From Gammaproteobacteria bacterium (GTDB taxonomy: Bacteria; Pseudomonadota; Gammaproteobacteria; Steroidobacterales; Foliamicaceae): a stretch of 40,150 nucleotides of DNA. Positions 34,016-40,150 of this stretch are shown one piece after another; position 1 is the stretch's first letter, and every line of letters begins with the position of its first letter. The stretch lies in contig RKRP01000082.1 in assembly GCA_007571315.1 (NCBI GenBank), forward strand, positions 1-40,150, written 5' to 3'. The notes under the pieces were generated by a model. The model saw only the letters and a list, made by a program, of their open reading frames with translations, was not told the origin of the DNA and did not search any database. The translations under genes and the position numbers were made by a program.

Positions 34016-35411
34016 CAACGCAACCGTCATCGTTACCCTGATCGCCTACAAGGTGGTGCTGCTGGGAATCGGTCTTTGGGCGTACCGGCGCTCGCAGGAC
34101 CAGAGCGATTACTTTTTGGGTGGCCGGCGCATCGGCGCCTGGGTCACGTCGATCAGTTCCTCGGCAAGCGCGGCTTCGGCGTGGACGCTGCTGGGAGTCA
34201 GTGGTTTTGCGTTTCTTGAGGGCGCTCCGGCGGTGTGGCTGTGCGGCGGAGTCATCCTTGGCTACATCATCAACTGGTTCTGGGTTGGGCCGCGGCTCAG
34301 GGCGATGGCCGAAAGCAGCGGCGCGCTGACGCTCACCGAGTTGCTTCTGGGCCAGGGCCACGATCTGCTGCGGCGCATTTCGCGCAAGGCGGCTTCGCTG
34401 ATTATTCTGGTTTCCTTCGTGTTTTACGTGGCCGCCCAGTTTCAGGCCGCGGGCAACGCTTTCAGCCAGGCGCTGGGGCTTGAGGCGGAGTTGAGCATTG
34501 TTCTGGGCGCCGCCGTGATTCTTGGTTACACCCTGCTCGGCGGCTTTCTGGCGGTTAGCGTTACCGACACGCTTCAGGGCCTGCTTATGGCGCTGGTGGC
34601 CGCGCTTCTGCCGCTCGCCGCGGTGCTTGCTTTGGGGCAGGCGGATGGATTGGCGGGGTCGCTCGCTTCGCCTGGAGCCGCTCTCCGCCTTACACCCTCC
34701 AGCGGCGGCCTGGCGGCGCTGGGCTTCATCGTGGGCTGCCTTTCCGTGGGACTGGCCCAGCCCGGCCAGCCGCATGTGGTGAACCGCTTCATGGCGGCGC
34801 GCGACGACCGTGCCATCCGCCAGGGAAGCATCATTGCGATGGTCTGGATCGTGCTGGTGCTGTCCGGTATGACTGCTCTGGGTCTTGCCGGGCGGGTCCT
34901 GTTTTCCGGCTTGGAAAACGCGGAAAACGTCCTGTTCGCGGCGGCAGAAGGGCTTCTTCCGCCGGTGCTGGCGGGCTTGGTGATTGCCGCTGTGCTCAGC
35001 GCCATCATGTCCACCGCCGACAGCCAGCTGCTGGCGGGGGCCGCGGCCGCGTCACGCGACTGGCGGCTTGAGGCCGAGCGGCGCAGGAAGGGGCTGAAGT
35101 CCACCTACCTGGTGGTTACGGGTATTACCGTGGCTGCCACCCTGATTTCCCTTTATGCTCCGGAGGCCATTTTCTCCCGCGTGCTGTTCGCCTGGCACGC
35201 GCTGGGCGCTTCGTTTGCGCCTTTGGTTGTGATGGCCGTGCTGCGCCGCCGCGTGCGGCCCGCTTACGCCCTGGCGGTGCTGCTTTGCGGTTTCGTTTTT
35301 ACCGTGCTGCTGAACTGGCAGGAAAATACCCCGGGCGACTGGGCGGAGCGCCTGCTTCCCCTGCTTCTAACGATGGCAATCGCCGCCTGCGGTTCGCGAA
35401 ACGCCCGGTAA
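34008..35411 (+). CDS. Sodium:solute symporter (SSS/PutP-like), copy 2
   Basis: 467 aa. Paralogue of the preceding gene over its full length: for example 'MSSNATVIVTLIAYKVVLLGIGLW' versus 'MSTSTTVIVTLIVYKLALLGMGLW', and near-identical 'IMSTADSQLL' and 'LFAWHALGASFAPLV' stretches. The start is taken as ATG 34008 by that alignment; the track uses ATG 34002. The start overlaps the stop of copy 1 by 8 nt. A recent-to-moderate tandem duplication with possible substrate divergence. Confidence 0.9.
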   Translation: MSSNATVIVTLIAYKVVLLGIGLWAYRRSQDQSDYFLGGRRIGAWVTSISSSASAASAWTLLGVSGFAFLEGAPAVWLCGGVILGYIINWFWVGPRLRAMAESSGALTLTELLLGQGHDLLRRISRKAASLIILVSFVFYVAAQFQAAGNAFSQALGLEAELSIVLGAAVILGYTLLGGFLAVSVTDTLQGLLMALVAALLPLAAVLALGQADGLAGSLASPGAALRLTPSSGGLAALGFIVGCLSVGLAQPGQPHVVNRFMAARDDRAIRQGSIIAMVWIVLVLSGMTALGLAGRVLFSGLENAENVLFAAAEGLLPPVLAGLVIAAVLSAIMSTADSQLLAGAAAASRDWRLEAERRRKGLKSTYLVVTGITVAATLISLYAPEAIFSRVLFAWHALGASFAPLVVMAVLRRRVRPAYALAVLLCGFVFTVLLNWQENTPGDWAERLLPLLLTMAIAACGSRNAR

Positions 35412-35592
35412 CCCCTCCCTGGCGTGAGCGGTCGTGGCCGGTTGGATTCGGGCAGCGATCTAAGGGTTTATTATTTATGTAAGTGGCCAGAACCGCTTAC
35501 CACAAAAAACGGCAGCATCAATCACCGATTACACCTTATTTCCGCCGCCAACTTGTTCGGCGAGTGAGACACGTTTCATTCCAGTTCGAGTA

Positions 35593-36433
35593 ATGGCAAT
35601 AGCATGGCTATTTAAGGATACTTCCAGAGGCAAAGGCCAATCTATTAGGCTTGAAAAACAACACGAACTTGCTGGCGGGCCAATTGGCATTTTTGGGGAA
35701 GAGGCCCAGAAGCATGACTTGTCTATTCGAAACGTCATGCTCTTGATAAACGAAGAGTTGCAAAAGAAGCATCCAAGTCTGATATTTCGGCATCGGAAGG
35801 GGATATCTAAAGAAAGGGATCAACAAGAAACTTTCATCACTTGATCCACAATTAGGGCAGGTTTTGTTTGTTCAAAAAGCAAGAATTAAACCTGATGGCG
35901 GGATAATTGAAGTGAAAGACAAGTTTGATAATTATCGGGTAGTGCTTGTAAGTGAATCCAAACATCAGGGCAATGATGTTGCGAAAATTCGTGCTGGAAT
36001 AAAGCAAGGAAAAAACAAAGACAAGGATCTAATGGTCGCAGGAAACGCGATTGAACGAGTGCATAAAAACATTATGGAATTCAGGAACTATATGTTGAGC
36101 GAAATCTACTTCCCCTACGTGGTTTTTCTACAAGGGTCGAATTTCGCTACTCATACATTTTTCGTCGAGTCTCCCGAAGGCAGGAAGGTGAAAATTGCGC
36201 ATGATGCTGGCAATCTCAATCGAATAGACCGAGTGACTGCTAGTAGTTTTGGGATGGAAATCAATCAGAATTATTGCAAAAATGTTTTTGTTGAACTTGA
36301 TGATCATATTCAAATGCTTCAAGCGCCATCATTGTATTTCCAGAGCGACTCCTGGGCGCAGCAAGACATGTTTCAGATATTGATGGAGGTTGCTTCAACT
36401 TCGATTGAAGTGTTATTGCCGGATATACGCTGA
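35593..36433 (+). pseudogene. EcoRI-family restriction endonuclease, frameshifted
   Basis: Two overlapping frames together cover R.EcoRI/R.RsrI end to end. Frame 1 (35593–35811) gives 'QHELAGGPIGIFGEEAQKHDL'. From about 35813 the next frame continues 'KGINKKLSSLDPQLGQVLFV' and runs to 36433. The PD...ExK catalytic set is intact ('IKPDGGIIEVKD', then 'VSESKHQG'), as is the recognition region 'DLMVAGNAIERVHKNI', so GAATTC specificity is expected if expressed. The shift equals one extra base in the run taaagaaaggg (35808–35818). It could be a true mutation, a sequencing error or a slippage site. The gene is strongly AT-rich against its neighbours, a sign of transfer. Confidence 0.88.
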
Positions 36434-36436
36434 CCT

Positions 36437-36610
36437 TTCTCCTTGCCCTTCCTGCTTGAGCGTCTCGTGCAGGGTGAGATGGCCGTAGCGGGGATAGCGC
36501 TTGGCTAGGGCTTTCATCCGATCACGCAGGTCCGCATTGTCTCTGCCCTTCGGCCGATACTAGGCTGCCTAACGGGACAGTCCCACTAGGCAGCAGGCCC
36601 GGCGCGCGCT
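36437..36610 (-). mobile_element. IS3-family transposase (orfB) remnant
   Basis: Not in the ORF track. The − strand reads 'ARRACCLVGLSR*AA*YRPKGRDNADLRDRMKALAKRYPRYGHLTLHETLKQEG', with two in-frame TAG stops at 36571..36569 and 36562..36560. This matches the start of IS3-group OrfB (RRACxLVGLSR...YRP...LRxRLxxLAxxxPRYGYxxLHxLLxxEG). The DDE catalytic core is missing, so it is a dead fragment. It abuts the 3' end of the EcoRI-like gene and may mark how that gene arrived or was rearranged. Confidence 0.75.
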
Positions 36611-36660
36611 GGCCGCAGCGGCGATTGGTTAAATACCAACGGAATGCGCGGGCGGGCGCA

Positions 36661-37107
36661 TCAGCGGCTGCCGGTATGTCCGAAGCCGCCGGCGCCGCGG
36701 CTGGATGCGGCAAATTCCTCCACCACCTCAAAGCGCGCGCGCGCTATTGGCAGCAGCACGAGTTGGGCCACCCGCATGCCGTCCTCAAGCACGAAAGGCT
36801 GATTGCCCCGGTTCCAGCAGGACATCATGATTTCGCCCTGATAGTCCGAATCGATCAGCCCCACCAGGTTGCCGAGCACCACGCCGTGCTTATGGCCCAG
36901 CCCGGAGCGCGGAAGTATCGCCGCGGCCAGTCCGGGGTCGGCGATATGCAGCGCAATGCCGGTATGGATCAGCCGGGTCTCGCCGGGCTGCAAGGTTAGC
37001 GGGGCGTCAAGGCAGGCGCGCAGGTCCATGCCGGCGGAGCCCCGCGTTGCGTAGCGGGGCGGTTGGGCCTTTTCGTTGAGTATGCGCAGCTGTATCGGAT
37101 AGCTCAC
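36661..37107 (-). CDS. dut: Deoxyuridine 5'-triphosphate nucleotidohydrolase (dUTPase)
   Basis: 148 aa trimeric dUTPase; lowers dUTP and makes dUMP. Conserved motifs in order: '[10 protein letters not shown]', '[15 protein letters not shown]', '[14 protein letters not shown]', '[13 protein letters not shown]' and the C-terminal '[12 protein letters not shown]' arm. The start is GTG 37107, forming a GTGA overlap with the coaBC stop; the ORF-track start at 37236 reads antisense/out of frame through coaBC. coaBC–dut is a common gammaproteobacterial pairing. Confidence 0.95.
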   Translation of the reverse strand: MSYPIQLRILNEKAQPPRYATRGSAGMDLRACLDAPLTLQPGETRLIHTGIALHIADPGLAAAILPRSGLGHKHGVVLGNLVGLIDSDYQGEIMMSCWNRGNQPFVLEDGMRVAQLVLLPIARARFEVVEEFAASSRGAGGFGHTGSR

Positions 37108-38339
37108 CGCGCCGAACTCCCGGCGCGCAGAAGCGCTACTTTGCCCAAGCCCATGCGCCGGGCAATCAGACCCACCAACTGCCGGGCCAGTTCCGGCTTG
37201 GCGCATTGCCCAATGCGCTCGCTTCCGCCTTCCCACACCACCCGGGCCGACGTTTTCACATCGCCGAAGCCGCAGGCCTCGCCCACCTGGTTGCCCACGA
37301 TCATATCGACTCCCTTGGATTTGAGTTTGCCGCGCGCGCGCCGCTCCACATCTTCCGTTTCCGCCGCGAAACCCACAAGGAAAGGAGGGTTCTTCAGCCG
37401 GGCGACCGCGGCAAGGATATCGGGAGAGGGCTTAAGCTCCAGGCGGGCGGGAGCGTTCGACCTTTTCAGCTTGCCTGGGCTGTAGCGGGCCGGAGCATAA
37501 TCGGCAACCGCCGCGCAGGCAATGAAGATGTCGCAATCCGGAGCGCGGCGCATGACTTCCTCCAGCATCTCCCCGGCGGTCACCACATCAGTGCGATTCA
37601 CCTTGGGCGGCGTGACCGCCGCAGTGGGGCCGGCCACCAGATCAACGGCGCCGCCGGCCCGCGCCGCGGCCGCGGCCAGCGCAAAACCCATGGCCCCGGT
37701 GCTGCGGTTGGAAAGGTATCGCACCGGATCAATAGGTTCCCGCGTAGGACCCGCCGTGATCAGCACCCTCCGTCCGGCCAGCTGGCCGGAAAGATCCACG
37801 GCCTGCGCCACTGCGGCAACGATGTCAGGGACGCTGCTCATGCGCCCTTCGCCCACATCGCCGCAGGCCTGCTCGCCGAAGTCGGGCCCAACAAGGCTCA
37901 CGCCCCGGCGGCGCAAGGTGGCGCAGTTCTCCAGCGTGGCCGGATTGCTCCACATATTGCGGTTCATGGCCGGCGCCGCCAGCAGCGGAGCGGCAGCGGC
38001 CAGGCAAACCGTGCTCAGCAGGTCGCAAGCCTCGCCGCGCGCAAGGCGGGCAATCGTGTTGGCAGTGGCCGGCGCAATCACAACGCAGTCGGCCCAGCGC
38101 GCCAGTTCGATATGACTCATGGCCGCCTCGGATGCCTCGTCCCATAGTTCGGTGCGGGCGGGCGTTCCGGTTACCGCCTGCATCAGAAGCGGAGAAATCA
38201 GCCTGGTGGCGCCCTCGGTGAGGATGGTTCGGACTTCCGCGCCCCGCTCACGCAGGCGGCGCGCCAGTTCCGGAGCGCGATAGGCCGCAACGCTGCCGCT
38301 AACGCACAGCAGTATCCGCTTTCCGGCCAGGATGCCCAT
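37104..38339 (-). CDS. coaBC: Bifunctional phosphopantothenoylcysteine decarboxylase/phosphopantothenate–cysteine ligase
   Basis: 411 aa; catalyses two steps of coenzyme A synthesis. The CoaC flavoprotein half (~1–185) has '[17 protein letters not shown]', '[14 protein letters not shown]' and the lid Cys in '[12 protein letters not shown]'. The CoaB half begins at '[29 protein letters not shown]', with '[11 protein letters not shown]' and the 'GKLKR' lysine. Divergent from radC across 117 bp, and 4-nt overlap with dut. Confidence 0.95.
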   Translation of the reverse strand: MGILAGKRILLCVSGSVAAYRAPELARRLRERGAEVRTILTEGATRLISPLLMQAVTGTPARTELWDEASEAAMSHIELARWADCVVIAPATANTIARLARGEACDLLSTVCLAAAAPLLAAPAMNRNMWSNPATLENCATLRRRGVSLVGPDFGEQACGDVGEGRMSSVPDIVAAVAQAVDLSGQLAGRRVLITAGPTREPIDPVRYLSNRSTGAMGFALAAAAARAGGAVDLVAGPTAAVTPPKVNRTDVVTAGEMLEEVMRRAPDCDIFIACAAVADYAPARYSPGKLKRSNAPARLELKPSPDILAAVARLKNPPFLVGFAAETEDVERRARGKLKSKGVDMIVGNQVGEACGFGDVKTSARVVWEGGSERIGQCAKPELARQLVGLIARRMGLGKVALLRAGSSAR

Positions 38340-38456
38340 GGTTGCGGCCCATTATCCCCGCAAAAGCGGCAGGATGCCGGGCGCGGACCCAAAAATGCGC
38401 AAACGCGCCGTCATTCGATCTTTGCGGCGCGCGCGCATCACTGCACACTTCAACGC

Positions 38457-39140
38457 ATGGGCGGTTCAAGGATTAACCAATGGCCCAGCAGCCAGCGCCC
38501 CCGCGAACGGCTGTTGACGACCGGCGCGGACAGCCTTTCGGACGCGGAACTGCTTTGCATTCTCATCGGGTCGGGCGCCGGAGGCATGTCAGCGCTGGAA
38601 CTGGCGCAGGACCTGCTGCTGCGTTTCGGGAGCCTGAGAGGCATATTCGCCGCCACTCCCCGCGAACTTGGCAAGGTTAGGGGAATCGGCGCAGCCAAGG
38701 CGGCTTTGATGGCGGCCGCGCGCGAGTGCTGCACGCGGGCGCTCAAGGAGAAGATCACAACGGGCCGGCAGTTGTCCAACTCAAAGGACAGCGAACGTTT
38801 CCTGATGGCGCGATTGCGCGACCGGCGCTACGAGACCTTCTGCTGCCTGTTTCTCGATTGCCGCAACCGCGTGCTGGCCTTCGAGGAAATGTTTCACGGC
38901 ACCCTCGACAGCGCCATGGTGTATCCGCGCGAGATAGTCCGCCGATCGATGGAAAGGAACGCCGCCGCCGTAATTCTGGCCCACAACCACCCTTCAGGAG
39001 TGGCGGAGCCCAGCCAGGCCGACCACCTGATTACCCAGCGCATCCGCAAAGCCCTGGAACTGATCGATGTGCGAGTGCTGGACCACTTCATCGTGGGGCA
39101 CGACGGCTGCGCTTCACTGGCCAGGCTGGGGGTGCTGTAG
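38457..39140 (+). CDS. radC: RadC family JAB1/MPN+ domain protein
   Basis: 227 aa. N-terminal helix-hairpin-helix region ('ELGKVRGIGAAKAALMAAARE') and C-terminal MPN+/JAMM domain with the zinc motif 'AHNHPSGVAEPSQAD' (HxH...D), then 'LDHFIVG'. Historically linked to DNA repair, but the E. coli repair role was withdrawn; biochemical function is unsettled. ATG 38457 is used; the family opens with a 'WPxxxRPRERLLxxGA' segment, present here. Next to coaBC (divergent) and the convergent rpmBG genes, the standard order. Confidence 0.93.
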   Translation: MGGSRINQWPSSQRPRERLLTTGADSLSDAELLCILIGSGAGGMSALELAQDLLLRFGSLRGIFAATPRELGKVRGIGAAKAALMAAARECCTRALKEKITTGRQLSNSKDSERFLMARLRDRRYETFCCLFLDCRNRVLAFEEMFHGTLDSAMVYPREIVRRSMERNAAAVILAHNHPSGVAEPSQADHLITQRIRKALELIDVRVLDHFIVGHDGCASLARLGVL

Positions 39141-39188
39141 CGCCCGCGCGCGGCTGGGCTCGGCGCCCGGATCCTGGTTAAGCCCCGG

Positions 39189-39344
39189 CTACTTGATCTT
39201 GCCTTCCTTGTAGAGCACGTGCTTTTGGACGCGCGGGTCGTATTTCTTCACCTGCATCTTCTCCGGATGAGTTCTCCGGTTCTTGGTGGTGGTGTAGAAA
39301 TGGCCGGTGCCGGCGCTGGATACGAGTCTGATCTTTTCTCTCAT
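39189..39344 (-). CDS. rpmG: 50S ribosomal protein L33
   Basis: 51 aa, too short for the ORF track. The reverse strand reads '[17 protein letters not shown]' then '[20 protein letters not shown]' and ends '[10 protein letters not shown]'. No CxxC zinc pairs are present, so this is the zinc-independent form. It lies 27 nt downstream of rpmB, on the same strand. Confidence 0.96.
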   Translation of the reverse strand: MREKIRLVSSAGTGHFYTTTKNRRTHPEKMQVKKYDPRVQKHVLYKEGKIK

Positions 39345-39371
39345 TGCCCTTGCTCCCGGCCTGGCGCGGAA

Positions 39372-39608
39372 CTAGACGCGCTCTCCCGCTGCGCGAAGAC
39401 CGGCCAGAACGTTGTCGATGCCGTCCCGGTCAATAATCTTGAGGCCCTTGCGCGAAACCCTGAGCTTCACGTAGCGCTTCTCGCTTTCGACCCAAAACCG
39501 GTGCGTATGCAGGTTGGGCAGAAAACGCCGCCGCCGCTTGTTGTGCGCATGCGAAACGGTGTTGCCCGACATGGGCCGCTTCCCGGTAACCTGGCATACC
39601 CGTGACAT
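39372..39608 (-). CDS. rpmB: 50S ribosomal protein L28
   Basis: 78 aa, same as E. coli. '[21 protein letters not shown]', '[21 protein letters not shown]' and '[17 protein letters not shown]' are the family sequence. GGGGAG lies six bases before the ATG at 39608. First gene of the rpmB–rpmG operon. Confidence 0.96.
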   Translation of the reverse strand: MSRVCQVTGKRPMSGNTVSHAHNKRRRRFLPNLHTHRFWVESEKRYVKLRVSRKGLKIIDRDGIDNVLAGLRAAGERV

Positions 39609-39642
39609 GTTTTACTCCCCGGCGATTGCCGAACGGCCCGCC

Positions 39643-39648
39643 ATTCTA
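39643..39648 (-). promoter_or_regulatory. Candidate −10 box of the rpmBG promoter
   Basis: TAGAAT on the − strand, about 35 bp before the rpmB start, in an otherwise gene-free 142-bp gap. TTGCGC lies 14 bp further upstream, shorter than the ideal 17-bp spacer, so only the −10 is proposed. Confidence 0.35.
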
Positions 39649-39745
39649 CCGCAGTACGGCAAGCGCAAACGGCTCTCCTCCTCCGATTACACTGCCTTGG
39701 TTGGCCGCGTAGCGGCAAATAATTGTTGACGCTCTTTAAGGCTAA

Positions 39746-40150
<405 letters not shown>

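Noticed and set aside
35593-35844. 83-aa ORF as an independent small gene
   Set aside because: It is the N-terminal part of the frameshifted EcoRI-like gene.

Overview
The window reads as chromosomal DNA of a GC-rich gammaproteobacterium. The blocks dapF–DUF484–xerC–hslVU–DUF971–ubiEJB and dut–coaBC / radC–rpmBG are typical of that class. I cannot name the genus. Coding density is very high, with many 1–16 nt gene overlaps. No tRNA, rRNA or CRISPR array was seen, and no gap between genes exceeds 300 bases.

Layout. (1) 1–8478: a partial gene at the left edge, an exported RidA-like protein (−), then a long + strand run covering lysine/peptidoglycan precursor synthesis (dapF), chromosome dimer resolution (xerC), the HslVU protease and ubiquinone biosynthesis (ubiE, ubiJ, ubiB). 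(2) 8535–15353: tryptophan genes on the − strand, trpD-trpC-trpF-trpB each overlapping the next by 4 nt. An SLC13-type transporter is coupled upstream of trpD. trpA is separated from trpB by a convergent lipoprotein gene. (3) 15409–16737: a degenerate ribonucleotide-reductase-like protein. (4) 16866–25065: a visibly more AT-rich seven-gene − strand operon, probably a defence island. In transcription order it encodes a cysteine desulfurase, a DndC/SspD-type PAPS-reductase-like protein, a DUF262–DUF1524 (SspE/GmrSD-like) protein, a SNF2 ATPase, a ParB-domain protein, a ParB-HTH-like protein and a metallo-beta-lactamase/beta-CASP nuclease. (5) 25265–35411: GC-rich metabolic genes, namely a ferredoxin-reductase-type flavoprotein, an SLC13 permease with four RCK_C domains, a fused 5-oxoprolinase/hydantoinase and two tandem sodium:solute symporters. 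(6) 35593–36433: an AT-rich EcoRI-family restriction endonuclease gene with a frameshift, next to an IS3 transposase remnant. (7) 36661–39608: dut, coaBC, radC, rpmG, rpmB. (8) 39751–end: the C-terminal part of an RsrI-type adenine methyltransferase running off the right edge.

The two most interesting items are these. First, region 4 looks like a DNA phosphorothioation (Dnd/Ssp) system: it has the sulfur-mobilising and sulfur-transfer genes plus an SspE-like effector. It lacks recognisable DndB/D/E or SspB/C partners and instead carries SNF2, ParB-type and MBL-type proteins. Second, an EcoRI/RsrI-type restriction–modification pair (predicted GAATTC) is split around a housekeeping ribosomal/DNA-repair block, and its nuclease gene is frameshifted. 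Family calls come from recognising motifs in the translations; no database search was run.
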